Shown: positions 12,151 to 25,200, counted from the stretch's first letter. The stretch: DNA of 64,000 nt from Dillenia suffruticosa (GCA_033439265.1 JAVTVX010000034.1:10261001-10325000), one strand, 5' to 3'. The notes: generated from the sequence alone by a model not told the origin. Numbers and translations: made by a program.

Positions 12151-12867
12151 TCTATTTAACCATACATAAATGATAATGATAATTGAAAATGCTATATACA
12201 ATTATAATTATAACGGTTTTAGTTTATATATATTTATATAATTTTTAGGAACAATAAAATTTTAGAGTTAATATAAAATGTGTAATTTATAATGTGTATT
12301 GTAATAAGTTATAAGTTATAACATGATAAGCAATGGTAATAACCTAGTGGTAAGATGTTATAACACGGTAATAAGTCTGCTATAATAAGTAATGGTAACA
12401 AATGATAATGGTAAGATGATATAACATGGTAAGATGGTAAGATATTATAACTTGTGATAAGTAGTGTAATAACTTGTGATAATTCTGTGAGTATAAAAAA
12501 ATTAGAATTACTATTTTTTAATAATATTACTGTAATATTATTATAAATTATAAATTATTAGAATTATTTTGAGATACACAATATACTAATAATATTACTG
12601 TAGATATTATTATAAATTATAAATTATTGGAGAATATATGTTAGTTAATATTAATTTAAATTCTCTTATATTAACAATTTAAAAAATTTAAATATTTTTG
12701 TATAGAAAAAAAAAGAAATAAGAAAAATAGAAAAATATTTTTGTATAGAAAAAAAAAAGAAATAAGAAAAATAGAAAAAAGTGTGGAAGGTTGAGTGGAA
12801 AAAGAATAAAAAAATGAAACGTGGGAAATGTAGAGAGTAAGAAAAAAACAAAAAAAGGGAAAAAGGC

Positions 12868-13047
12868 CACGTGGTGGTTGCAAGCGCTTGGCCCACGGCT
12901 GCAACCGAACTCACGGGGATTGCGAACACCCCTGTGTGCGGTTGCATCCGTGTGCCCCGCGCCTGCAACTGCACGAGCGCTCTAATTCCTAGCACCCCGC
13001 GGGCGCTTGCAACCACGTAGGGAGCGGTTGCAACCGCGGGGCATTAC
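12868..13047. repeat. GC-rich palindromic island 1 of CACTA-2
   Basis: About 180 GC-rich bases in AT-rich surroundings with at least six variants of a palindrome centred on TGCA, the clearest being GCGGTTGCAACCGC near 13025-13038 and GCGCTTGCAACCACG. It ends abruptly against a poly-pyrimidine tract (13050-13330). Predicted frames here are compositional. Confidence 0.6.
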
Positions 13048-14230
13048 TATGCCCTTTTTTTATTTTTTTATTTTTTGATTTCTTCTTTCTTTTTTTTTTA
13101 CTTCTTTTTTTCACATATTTATTTTTTGCTTTTGTTTTTTTTTTTACTTTTTTTTTTACCCTTCACCATTCTTTTTTATTTTTTTTTTCCATTTTTTTTA
13201 CCCTTCACCTTCGGTTTATTTAACTTTTTTTTTTGTTTCTTCTTCTTTTGCTTTTTCCTTTTTTTTTTTTACTTTCTATTTTTTTTACTGTCTTTTTATT
13301 CCTTTTTTTTCACTATTACAAGTGTTTTTATTCAATTTTTTTCCACTATTACAAAATGGAAGAATGAGAGAAATATATTGGTGGAATGATACATTAATTA
13401 TCAATATTATATAATTTAATATAAATTCAAAAAAAAAAAACAGTTATTTAATTTACAAATTTATCTTTTTAACATAACTCTACCATAAAATCTTTAATAT
13501 TCTGTAAAAAATAATTTTCTAATTTAATCAATTTTTTTTCATGCCAAAATTTTTGTTTATTTATTCCAATTTAATTATTTTTTTACCAAAAAAATTAATT
13601 AATTTTAGACAAGCACTAAAAAATTTTATCATTTTATTTCAAAGAAAAGAAAAGCAAAAAAATTTAATCGTTTTATTTCAAATTTAACAAACAAGTGCTA
13701 ACAAATAGAATTTATATAAACTATTTGATAAATAAATAAATTAAAAAAATAAATTAAAATAGTAAAAAATCTATATATTTAATACAAAATTATCTAAAAA
13801 ATATATATTGTTGTAATCATTTATAAATAATGAAAATAATGAAAAGTTGAATAAGAAAAAGATAAGAAAAAAAGGGTGGGAGGTTATTAAAAATAATAAA
13901 AAACTAATAACCAAATGAAAAAAAATACAAATAAAATGTAAAAAAAATAATTTTAGTAGAAAAATTTGTTTTTTTCTACACAAACAAACAATAATAGAGA
14001 AAAAATTTAAAATTACAAGGTAATAAGTAATAATAATAAGTAATAAGTAATAATAATGGTGATAAGTTATGATAAAAAAGTTGATTTTGAGTGATGTAAC
14101 CGTAAGTAAGTAAGTAAAGTAAGTAGTAATAAGTGGTAAATAAGTAAGTGGTAATTAATAAATAACTAATAAAATATAGTAAATTTATTGCTAAGAAGAG
14201 AAAAATTGGATTTATAAAGAGTTTTTATAC
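13048..14230. other. Pyrimidine tract and AT-rich low-complexity DNA
   Basis: A long T-rich pyrimidine tract to about 13335 is followed by AT-rich DNA with GTAATAAGTAATAATAAG microrepeats at 14017-14160. This region lies just downstream of the protease gene. No gene seen. Confidence 0.6.
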
Positions 14231-14237
14231 AACAATT

Positions 14238-17200
14238 TTACAATTTTTTAATAATTTTTCTTTTTCCTTTTCTCTCATTTTTTCTCTGCTCTTTTGTCTG
14301 AATTCCTTCAAACTTGATATTCTTTGTTTCCTCGGTGTTCATCCTCATGTTGGATATCATCTCCGCACGGACCGTATTATGATCAGACATCAGAAGTTTG
14401 AGAAAATATTCTTTCCTTAAGAAAATAAGATCCTGCATTTCATAAAATGAAACAATTAATAATTTTAATACAAATACAATACAAAATTGAAATAAGGTGT
14501 GGGAGAACATACTTCTTGACTTGGTGTACTTAAAAACATTCCCGGTTCCCATATTTCCAAAAACCTCATAACAAATATTCCGCAATCATTTCTGATATAT
14601 AAAAAATATTTTAGGTATGCATTATCATAAAATCAAAATTATGTAGTAAATTGTAACTTACGTATTAGGCTGCTGTGGAACTTCAACACGAACAATGTTG
14701 GAAATATGGAGAGAATTTTCATAAATCCTTTCAATACAATTTTTCTGAAAATTAAGGAAAATATTATAGTTTATAATTGAATAAAATTTGATATTTAAAT
14801 ATATTAAGTAATAATTACCATAAAAGTTTGGAAGTTAATATCTTCGTGACCTCTATAACCAGAGTCTAGGTAGTACATAATTTGATTGCGTAAAGCAAAA
14901 CAAAACCAATGTTCCTTGAAAAGAACAGGGATGAATACCTGAAAAAAAATAAGGTATATATTAATATACCTTATTAACAGAAATGTATAATAATAGAATG
15001 TATAATAATAGTGTCTAATGTTAAAGTACTCACTAGGTTACACAATCGATAGTCGAATCCAAGTACTTCCTCAGACAAACAACTATCGACCATCGAAATA
15101 TTCCAGTTATTTTGATTGTCACAAGCAGAAACGACGGACATCTATATTAGAAACCATAACATCTATATGAGAAAACTATGATTGAGAAAAGAAAATAATG
15201 CAAGGAGTATTATGTGTATATGAATATAATAAGTGGTCTTGGCAATTGACTTAGGTGTTGAGGAAAGATTAAGAATATATCAAAAAAGAAGATGAAAACA
15301 GAAAAATACTTACAGAAAACCATAATGGCAAAACACATCTGGAGAAAGTGCAGTAGGTGATGTTAAGTAAACGTATATAGCAATCCATAGTCTGCAAACA
15401 TAATATTATATAATTATAATCATAATTATGCGATCATAATAATGAAAAGAAAAAATTGATAAATTCATACCAGCGTGCCAATCCAGTGAGGTGGTACCAA
15501 TTCATAACTATCGCTCCAGCTCATATAGTATCCATCAATATTACATAAAATTGTTCTATCAAAAAAACTAGATTTAGTAACATATATCACAATAATAATC
15601 AAATGAGAACGATTATAACACCCTTACCTATCATTATTTTTTATGGCTTTTCGTCCATAAAAAAGCCAAATATTTTCTTCTTCATCAGAAAAAATCTTTG
15701 GGTTAGCAAAGGGAAAGGGAAAGTTAGAAACTATAGATGTTGTATCCTTATCCTTCATTTCAGTTAATGTATTCACAACTCTATATAATTCAACATCATC
15801 AGGTTCATCTTCAGGCTCCTCAAGCTCCGACCCTTTATCCTCATACCTTTTATTCTCCAAACTATCCTCCAAATCTTGGCCTTTATGTTGTTGGTCCTCA
15901 TTAAAATGACTGTCCTTACCCTTTGTTTCGTCTGCTTCCTCCTCTTCTTGCTCATCATCATATTCAGAGAGTTTGCGCAAGAAATCAGACTGAATTCGAA
16001 TTGACTCCTTCAAAAAATTTTTAATTTCCTGTTTTATATCAATTTTCTGCAAAATTAATATCACAGAGTAAGTCATTGGTAACTACACTGTGGTGAGATA
16101 GTAATGTTTGTAATTTTACCTTTTTTATTTTTTCTCCAACTGTTTCAACTGTTTCAATAGATTTTGCAACAAATCTTTTGACATTGGATAATAAACCCTA
16201 CAGTGAAACTCAAATTATATACGATTCTAATCAAATATAAACAACTTAAATCATACAATACAATATAAACTTAACTTACATTTCCACGCTCGAATCCCAC
16301 TCTTCGATTTACACGATCCGTCGTCCAATACTGAATAGGTTGTTTTGTTATTTTTCCTCCTAAATCACCAATTTTTACATTCTCAAAATAAAAGATCTGT
16401 GTGCACAAGACCAATATTATTATGGATATATTTATTCATACTAAATTATAATATTTATAAAAATTGAATTAAATTATATTAAAAACTTACCATAAGTAAA
16501 AATAAACAACCACCGATTCCTGTTTTCTTCCTCTCTTCCTCCTCTCTTCCATTATTTATAACACCTTTGAATTGATAAACTTCATCAGCTAACCATTGTA
16601 AGACAAATTTAGCCCAATTGTATTGGTCAGCATTCTCCACATCAATAGTAGCACTGAGGTGTCTTGAAGCAGGGTAAACATTTGTTGTGGGACATAAAAA
16701 ACATCCAAGCAGAAATAAAAGAAAGTATTGTCTAAACTTCAGAGAGGAGGAGGCATCTTCCATCTGCATCTCTTGCATATATTGTTTTAATTGACTATGC
16801 TTAAGTTTTGAAAAGTTTTTTCTCATCTCCAAGGATACAGTAGATGAACAATCCAAAACATCCCGTCCTTTATAAGGAATTCCTAAAATTCGGCCCACAT
16901 CTTCGACTGTCAACTTAAAATTCTGATTTAAACCGATAGAGAGACGTTTTTCTATAGGTTCAAACCTCATTATCAGTTCTTCACATAATTTTCGACTTAG
17001 TGTATCACAACTAAGTTTCAAAAGGTTACCGAATCCCATATTTTTAACTATAACTTTCATATCATCAGTAAGAGTAGAAAATAACTCTTTTATTTGCTTA
17101 GGAGAGCACCTCGTTTGAATCGGCGTGGTCTTTACCCTTGTACCAGTCTTTACCCTTGTTCCAATCAATGTTGTTTCATACTTGTCATTTTCCTCCTCCT

Positions 17201-17575
17201 CCCATGACTGTTAAAAAAATCACATTAACTTGCATTAAAAACTTTATTCAATTCAAAATATACATAATCAAAATATAAATAATAATAATAATAATAATAA
17301 TAACTAACGGTTATCGGAAGCAAGTGCCCTGTGATTTTCTTCGACGACTCCTTTCTGATGCAAAAGAAATTCAAAATTAATTGAAATAAAAAATTTGTTT
17401 ACATTTAAAATCATAAATCACAAAAAATTAAACTAATATAAATTTAAAAAATTTTAAAAAATTAGTAAGAACTAACTAAAATTATAACATAATTAACCTA
17501 AAATTAAAACTTAACTCACCTTTTCTCAGATGCCTCCTTCGATGCCTCCTTGCTCGTGTTAACTGTATCCTTCAT
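14238..17575 (-). CDS. C48 (Ulp1/SENP-type) cysteine protease gene carried by CACTA-2
   Basis: Thirteen exons, each joined by GT-AG introns, give an open frame of 726 residues: 17575-17520, 17354-17309, 17207-16491, 16396-16280, 16197-16120, 16046-15628, 15555-15471, 15391-15314, 15141-15034, 14938-14819, 14744-14662, 14591-14513, 14432-14238. Residues 35-273 (RCSPKQIKELF, MGFGNLLKL, LCEELIMRF, VEDVGRILGIP, LFLLGCFLCPT) form the N-terminal region that accompanies Ulp1 domains in plant transposon-borne proteins; an acidic stretch lies in exon 6. The C-terminal domain has the C48 catalytic set: His578 in EHWF, Asp593 in YLDSGY, Gln633 and Cys639 in QPNTNDCG; the Gln-Cys spacing of six matches yeast Ulp1. 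The family cleaves SUMO precursors or removes SUMO from proteins; that substrate is inference here. Start chosen as the first ATG giving a clean splice. It faces away from the plus-strand genes. Confidence 0.85.
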
Positions 17576-19192
17576 TTTTCCTTTGTTTTTTTGATGTTCT
17601 TTTCAAATCTAAGTGTAGAAATCTTCTTCTCAATCACAGCACGAAGTAACCAGATCTTCTTATCTTCTTTCCTTCTTTCCTTCTTTTCCTATTTTTTCTT
17701 CTTCTTTCTTCTTTCTTAAAATTTTCAAAAAAATAAAATATTAAAATGTTAAGTTTCTACCGTTAGATCAAATGTTAGTAATTCGAGATAATTTTACTCG
17801 TTGATATTATGTTGATGTTACTTGAAAAGACAATAGCCTGCAAAATTTGAAATTCCCGAAAACAAAACCCAACCATTGGATTTAAAACTTCCAAGAACAA
17901 AACCAACCATTGGATTTAAAACTCTATCAATTATTTATACGCTGCTTATGACTTTCTTACTGGTTATTACTTTACTATTACTACTTGTAACTAATAACTA
18001 CTAACTACTTACTATGCTTCTTTCTAGCTTTAACTACTTACTACCTTACTACTGCTTCTTACTACTTACTACTACATAGTACTACAGGTTTCTACTATTA
18101 CTTATTACATACTATTTACTACCTACTATTACTTACTATATACTCTTTACTACTTATATAAACCTACTATTACTTACTACATACTATTTACTACCTACTA
18201 TTACTTACACGTTACTACTTTTATATATGTAATTATATAATACCTAGGAATTCAATATAAAATAATAAATGAGATTATAAATTAATTAAATATAGATATA
18301 AATCTAATTACATAAAATTAATAATAATAATAATAATGAAAGAGGATAATGATTTAATTATGAATTTAAAGAATGTATTATTTATAATCAAAGCATAAAC
18401 CAAAAAATTGTATATATATATTCTATATTCTCATATATATTATATATGGTATATATATTATATATATTATTCTTATATATATTATATATGGTATATATAT
18501 TATATATATTATTTATGTTAATGAAGTTGTGTGGAATTTTTATTATTTCTCTTGAATGCAGTCACTCCTCTGCACATTTGTCCGCAAATGTCCGAAAAAG
18601 GCTATTCATTTACATTTACATTTACTTGCATGCCAAACAAAAACCTAATCTAGAAGTTCACTTGCATGCATGCCATATGCAAACAAAAACGGAAGTTCTT
18701 ACTTGCATGCCATATGCAAACAAAAACCTAATCTATAGCTATGTATATTAGGACAACAAAAAAACTATTCATATTCATTCATTTAGTGTTCACATGTGAG
18801 CCGTGGTATGCAAACCCATAATATATATCCAAAAGAAAAAGAGGAAACAAACAATTTGCATTCTGAGAACTCTGAACCATTGTCTTGACCATTTACAAAA
18901 CAAACAAAAGAAAAAAAAATTTGCTCCAAGCAAATCTTGACCTTTCACAAAAAGAAACAAAATAACAATAATAAAGGTTCATTGAATAGTATTATTGTAT
19001 GGAAATTTCTTGCCGACAACACTTTTTTCACAATATCTCTCTCACTCACTCACATATATAACAATTATCCTTCTCTCACTATCATCATCAAACTCTCACT
19101 CTAAACTTGTTCTTGTTCTCTCACTGTTCTCTCACGCCTCTTCTCCTTCATCTTCTTACCCTTCTCACTTTTCACATATCACTCACAAAGAG
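17576..19192. other. Divergent intergenic region between protease and transposon-protein genes
   Basis: Sits between two genes pointing outward, so it should contain both promoters. It holds reverse-orientation microrepeats (TTACTACTTACTACC type) at 17950-18215, TA-rich palindromic DNA at 18410-18515, and two direct copies of a GCATGCCATATGCAAACAAA-type segment near 18667-18725. No clear TATA box or E2F-type site noted. Confidence 0.5.
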
Positions 19193-20799
19193 ATGGGCTC
19201 TCGGAAAGGAAAACAAATTATGAGGGAATCGGAGCAATATAATAGAAGGGAGTTTCCATCTCTTAAAAGAAGCAAAGAATTTGACCAGGTATTTTCTGAT
19301 CGGAATATTAGTGTTGGTCGTTTAATAGATTGGGAATTTTTGGAAAGTATAGATTTTAAGTACGGAAGTTTTTTAAAAGAAATATGTCCTCGTTGGATTC
19401 TCAATCCAAAAAAAAAATTTATGAAAATGTTGTGAAAATTTTTTATAATAATATGAAAAAAATTAATAGTGAGTATTTTATTGATATTGATGGTGAAATT
19501 AATTCCTGTTGTTTTCAAACTTATTTTGATGGAAAAAAAATTGAAGTTAACCCAAAAATAATATGTACAGAGTGTGATCTTCCATGGGTGGATTATGAAG
19601 AATGTGCTCCATATTTGAAAAGTGATGTGTTAACGGACGCCCAAATTGTTTTTAATAATAATAGTTTAGAGAGTTTTAGTAAAAATGCAGCAGATTTAAA
19701 TTTGCACGAAAGAATTCTTCATTTATTAATAGTACATGTTATTAAGCCACGGGGAGGTAATTATACATCCATTACTCGAGAAGATTTTTGGTTAATGGCA
19801 CGTATTATTGAAAAACAAAATCCTGGTTTGCATTTCTTACTTCCATATTTTATGATATCCATAAGAGATTCAAATTCAAATTTATCATTTTGTAGTGTTG
19901 TGAAAGGTATTTTAAAAACTGAAGGAGTAAGTTTACGAAACGAAATAAATTTCAAATTAAGTTTTAAAAATTGTATAAATCATAAAACGTTGTCACGAGC
20001 TTATTGGATTTATGAGAATGGTTGTTGGATGAATCTTAAAAAAAGAGGTTTAGAATACAGGGGAGAGGGTGAGGAGTACAGGGGAGAGGGTGAGACAGTG
20101 GGCACAGATGCGAATGCGGACGTGGAAATGAATATGGATGAAGTGAATGTGGAAGCTGAGCAACATTATGTGAACGAGGAGATCGGTGAGAATGTAAAGT
20201 GGGATCAACTTTTAGAATTGATGCATGCTATGAAAACACAGATATCCAGTGTTGATGAGAAAGTTGACTGTCTTGATCAGAAATTTGAAAGATACGGGAG
20301 GGAAATGAGAGAAATGAGAGATAACATCACCGAATTCAAGCAACACAATCACCAGCAGCATCTAAAAATGTCACTTAACTTGATGAACATGATTAATGAT
20401 ATGCAAGTAAATACTAATTTTATTTACTGTATTAGAGATCATTTACAACTGGGTGGAGTTCCTTTGAGACCGAGTGCGCAATCTTCCTCTCATCCTGCTG
20501 CTGGAACCAGTGGAGCATCACCTCCTCCTCCACAACCCTCGAGCAACCCATTTAGTGGAGCATCACCTCCTCCTCCACAACCCTCGATCAACCCATTTAT
20601 TCTACGTCCATTTGGATCATTCGGTTCACCTCCAAGGCCATTTGGTTCATTCAGTTCACCTAACAGGGATAATCCGTTTGACATTCGAGATTTTAGCAAA
20701 GCAGCATCACCATCATCTGGGAGTGCAAGTGCATCGGCTTCGGATACCAGCAAAGAGAAAGGAAAAAAAAAATTTAGACCTAAAGTCCAACTTCCCTAG
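19193..20799 (+). pseudogene. Putative plant transposon protein (Transposase_32-like), one frameshift
   Basis: The first frame runs from ATG 19193 to a stop at 19435; the continuing frame is open from 19384 to 20799. They overlap at an A10 tract (19408-19417), and one base change there would unite them into about 535 residues, so a single indel, a sequencing homopolymer error, slippage, or an alternative start at ATG 19384 are all possible. Residues upstream of 240 resemble the putative plant transposon protein family in spacing (FYNN, ICTECDLP, LHERILHLLIVHVIKPRGG, ILKTEGVSLRNE); the middle is a coiled-coil-like segment (YGREMREMRDNI) and the C-terminus is rich in Pro, Ser and Phe, with a basic end. 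Family function is unknown. A relative of its C-terminal half is at 38281-39216 in CACTA-3, with a shared IRDHLQ motif and RPKV end. Confidence 0.65.
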
Positions 20800-21040
20800 C
20801 TTCTAATTAATTTTTTTTCTTTTCCTGGTGATTTAAATTTTTTTTCCTTTTTTTACTTTTTCTTTGTTGCTGTAGTATTAATGTAATGTTGGTGTAGTAT
20901 TAATGTAATGTATATATTATTATAGCATTAATGTAAGATTAATGTAATGCATATATATTATTATAGTGTGTGAATCTTAATTTTTTTTGTTTATATTTTT
21001 CCCATTTTATTTAAATATGGAAATGCTCATGCATAGCTTA
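20800..21040 (+). other. 3' flank of transposon-protein gene
   Basis: T-rich DNA with three near-identical ATTAATGTAATG units (20877-20955), probably 3' untranslated sequence. No gene. Confidence 0.45.
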
Positions 21041-21415
21041 AACAGCGGGGCATGCATGCGGTTTCAACCGCCCAGCGCGCGGCTGAAATCATGCATACCA
21101 GGGCATGGGCGCGGCTTCAGGCGCACCACACGCGACTGAAACTGCGCATGCCCGGGCAAGGGCGCAGCTTCAGCCGCGTACCTCGCGGCTGAAATCGCGC
21201 CTGCCGCGGCTTAAGCCGCGCACCTCCGCGGCTTCAGCCGCGCACCTCGCGGCTTCAGCCGCGCCCACCGCGGCTGAAACCGCGCTTCTTTGGGCCTGCG
21301 CGCGGCTTCAGCCGTGCTCTACGCGGCTGAAACCGCGTAGGCCCTGGGTGCGCGCGGCTTCAGCCGCACATCTGCAAGGCTGAAGCCGCACACGCCAACG
21401 TGCCCTGGGCCGAAC
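21041..21415. repeat. GC-rich palindromic island 2 of CACTA-2
   Basis: From about 21184 it is a tandem array of 21-22-bp units, each holding GCGGCTTCAGCCGC (6-bp arms around TC) or its variant GCGGCTGAAACCGC, so alternating units are near inverted copies and could form cruciform or hairpin structures. CpG density is high. It stands about 460 bp upstream of the E2F-site array and about 800 bp upstream of the transposase ATG. Position and composition recall the GC-rich downstream control region of maize Spm; equivalence is inference. Confidence 0.6.
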
Positions 21416-21870
21416 CACAAATATTTTAATTATATAAATATATGAAAATTTTTAAATTTCTTAATATTATTATTTCATGATATTAAATTATTATTTGATA
21501 GTATATATTTTTTTAATTATGATATACATTAAGTTTTTGATTTCAGAGAACTCACGACACAATTAACTAACTAACAATAATAATATTAAAATTTGATAGA
21601 ATTAAAATTTGGTAGAATTAAATTTTAAAATTTGATATGAAATTTTTTTAAATTCTTAATATGACTATTTCAAAAATATGATGATATTAAATTATTATTT
21701 CATAGTATAAATTTTATTAATTATGATATATATTAAGTTTTTGATTTCCAAACAACTCACAATTAACTAACTAACAATAGAATTAAACTTGGTAGAATTA
21801 AACTAGAATTAAACTGTGATCAAAATTATTTTTTTTTTCACTTGCTTGAGCTTTAGCCAGACAAACAAAA
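21416..21870. other. AT-rich spacer with internal direct duplication
   Basis: Two diverged direct copies of a segment containing AACTAACTAACAATA and ATTAAGTTTTTGATTTC (about 21525-21600 and 21730-21790). No coding seen. Confidence 0.5.
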
Positions 21871-21876
21871 ACTTTT

Positions 21877-22036
21877 TTTGGCGCCATTAACAAAATTTTT
21901 TTGGAGCTAAAATTATGTTGATTTTGGCGCTTGATTTTGGCGCTTATGTTGATTTTGGCGCTAAAATTATGTTGTTGATTTTGGCGCTAAAATTATGTTG
22001 TTGATTTTGGCGCTAAAATTATGTTGATTTTGGCGC
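21877..22036 (+). promoter_or_regulatory. Array of seven E2F-consensus sites upstream of the transposase gene
   Basis: TTTGGCGC occurs at 21877, 21923, 21936, 21954, 21980, 22006 and 22029, all on the plus strand; it fits the plant and animal E2F/DP consensus TTT(C/G)(C/G)CGC. The last four to five lie in tandem units of 23-26 bp with a TAAAATTATGTTG linker. The nearest is 173 bp before the TNP2 ATG, and the stretch between is pyrimidine-rich and looks like a 5' untranslated leader. Known biology: E2F drives S-phase genes. That it does so here is inference. Confidence 0.6.
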
Positions 22037-22208
22037 AAATGATCACTTATCACTTATCTTATTTATTTTATTTCTCTTCGCTTCTGTTTTTCTTTATTTC
22101 TTTCACAATCCACAATCCGTTATTTCTCTTCCTTTTTCTAATCTAATCTGTTTCGTCTCAATTCCTCTTTATTTATTTTATTTCTCTTTTCACTTTTGCA
22201 ATTTTCTC

Positions 22209-25200
22209 ATGGATAGGAGATGGATGTATTCTAAATCAAGAGCAAGTGATGAATATATCAGGGGGGTTAATGTTTTTCTTGAATTTGCATATGAAAATAT
22301 TCAATCGATTGATGGGAAGATATCATGTCCTTGTGTTAAATGTTTCAATACATTAAGATTTCCTATATCCACAGTATTCAATCATTTAGTACGTCATGGC
22401 TTTCAACATGGATATGAGAAGTGGATATATCATGGAGAGGGAGAGGGTAATAAAGAAGGTAATAAGGAGAGCATTGAAAATGGATCCAACAACAACCTTG
22501 CTAATCTTTTTGAGCATGATATGTTTGGCATGTTACATGATACATTCACACATTTACCTCATGATTCTTCCTTCAAAAGTTCTCATCAACCAAATTCTCA
22601 TGCATCCGTGGACGAATCAATTTCAGATAAGTTTCAAGAATTACTTGAAGATGCCAAAAAACCTGTATATCCAAAATCGAAATACAGTCTGCTTACAACT
22701 ATTGTACATTTATATCATTTAAAGTGTTTGTCTGGGTGGACCAACAAATCTTTTTCATTATTGTTAGAGTTTTTGAGAGAATTGTTGCCTGATGAAAATA
22801 TATTGCCAAATAGTTGTCATGCAGTGAAGAAAACTATTTCAGTTTTAGGGTTGAGATATGAGAAAATACATGCTTGTTCTAACGATTGTATGTTGTACTG
22901 GAAAGATAGATCCAAAGATGATGCATGTTATGTGTGTGGTGCTTCTAGGTGGAAACCAAATGGAGATGGAGATCAAGATATAAAAAAAAAAAAAAAAGCT
23001 GTCAAAATATTGAGATGGTTTCCTTTAATTCCTAGATTGCAAAGACTATTTACATGTAGTCAAACTGCTTGTTTGATGAGATGGCATCATGATAAGAGAA
23101 CAAAGGATGGACTTTTAAGACATCCAGCAGATTCTCCTACATGGAAGGAGTTTGATTTCCTATACCCTACATTCTCTTCTGATCCAAGAAATATTCGATT
23201 AGGGTTGGCAGCTGATGGTTTTAATCCATTTAAAACAATGAATGTTACACATAGTACTTGGCCAGTGCTCATCATACCATATAATCTACCACCTTGGTTG
23301 TGCATGAAATCTACAAATTTCATACTCACATTACTTATTCCTGGTCCTAAAAGTCCCGGAGACAAGATAGATGTATATATGCAACCACTGGTAGAAGAAT
23401 TGAAAGAATTATGGAATGAAGGAGTAGACACTTATGATTCTTCGGTTGGTGAAAGATTTAAAATGCATGCAGCACTGTTATGGACTATTAATGACTTTCC
23501 CGCATATGCTAATCTGTCTGGATGGAGCACTAAAGGTAGATTTGCATGTCCAGTATGCGCATATGATACATGTTCTCAATGGTTATGTCATGGCCGGAAG
23601 TATTGTTATATGGGACATCGAAGATGGTTGGATTCAACTCATCCATTCAGGTATGATAAATATTCTTTTGATGGGACAGAAGAACTTAGAGTTGCTCCTA
23701 AGCAAAGAACTGGAGCCGATGTATTGCGAGAATTAGATAGAATTGATTTAACAAGTCCTAATGATATGCATGGATGGAAAAAAAAGAGTATATTGTTTCA
23801 TTTGCCTTATTGGGAAAATGTTTTACTCAGACATAATATTGATATGATGCACACTGAGAAAAATTGTTTTGATATAATTGTTGGTACAATTCTTGGACAA
23901 GAGGGAAAATCTAAGGATAATTATAAGGCGAGACTTGATCTTGAAGAGATGGGGATAAGAAATGATCTACATGCACGAAGATCAAACTCTACAAATATAT
24001 TTTTACCCAAAGCATGTTACCAAATGACCTTCCAGGAAAAAGATGCATTTCTCAAGGTTTTGAAGAACTTAAGACTTCCGGATGAGTGCTCTACAAACAT
24101 TTCTAAATGTGTTCAATTGAAGCAACGGAAGTTAATAGGTCTCAAAAGTTATGACTGTCATATTTTAATGCAAGAATTTATTCCTATAGCAATTCGTGGA
24201 TCATTACCCGACAATGTTAGCTCTCTTATCATTAAAATTTGTAATATTTTTAAATGTCTTTGCTCTAGGGTTCTTGACCCACGAGAACTAGAGCAATTGG
24301 AGACAGCAGTTCCACAAATTATGTGTGACCTTGAAAAGATTTTTCCTCCTTCATTTTTTACCAGCATGATACACTTGATCGTGCACTTGACAACTGAAGC
24401 AAGAATTGGTGGACCAGTGACATATAGGTGGATGTATCCAATTGAAAGGTTTGTTTTATTTTGATCAATAATTTAACAATTGATACTTCTTTTATTTAAT
24501 AATAGTATTTGTATAATGTATATATATGTATATAGATACTTGCTTCAACTCAAATCCTATGTACGTAATAGAGCAAGGCCTGAAGGTTCTATTGCGGAAG
24601 GTTACATAGCAAATGAGTGCCTGTTATTTTGTTCGAGATATTTAGATGGGGTTGAAACAAGATTTAATCGTGTATTACGGAATGATGACAACCATATTAT
24701 GTTTGAAGAAGATGAGTCAACTTCAACCACTATTGGAAGGCCTTTGGGAAGAAGAAATATTAAAAGACAAAAAGGAAAAAGAAAAAAAATATCCCGAATT
24801 CAGCTAGACGAGAAATCATTGCAGCAATGCCATAGATACATATTATTTAACAGTGACTCAATTGCCTCCTTTAGAGTGTAAGTATACATTGCAGTATATT
24901 TTTAATTATCAATATAAAATATTATATTATATAATTATATAATTATATATGTATTGTTTCTATTTGATATAGGGAACATATGCAATATGTTCGAAGAACA
25001 AATCGTGGAAAGAAATTAAACACTTTTCAAATTGATAAACTTCATAGTAAAGATTTCATTACCTGGTTTACTCATCGTGTAAGTATCGATATTTAATTTT
25101 TTTTAGTATTAATTTCTTCTAGTTAATCTTAGAATATTATTAATTTCTTCGTTTTATTTTTCAGGTTACGAATCCAAAATATCCCGAAGAGATTACTGAT

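Noticed and set aside
12666..13389. Phe-rich open frames around the GC island and T-rich tract
   Set aside because: Low-complexity poly-Phe/Leu translations of homopolymer tracts, no domain.
15773..15961. Lys/Arg/Met-rich minus-strand frame
   Set aside because: Out-of-frame reading of the acidic exon 6 of the C48 protease gene.
21105..21383. Ala/Arg-rich frame over island 2
   Set aside because: Translation of the 21-bp GC repeat; no start, domain or conservation that I can see.
23087..23431. Minus-strand frame within the transposase
   Set aside because: Shadow of the TNP2 coding exon, which carries the recognisable domain on the plus strand.
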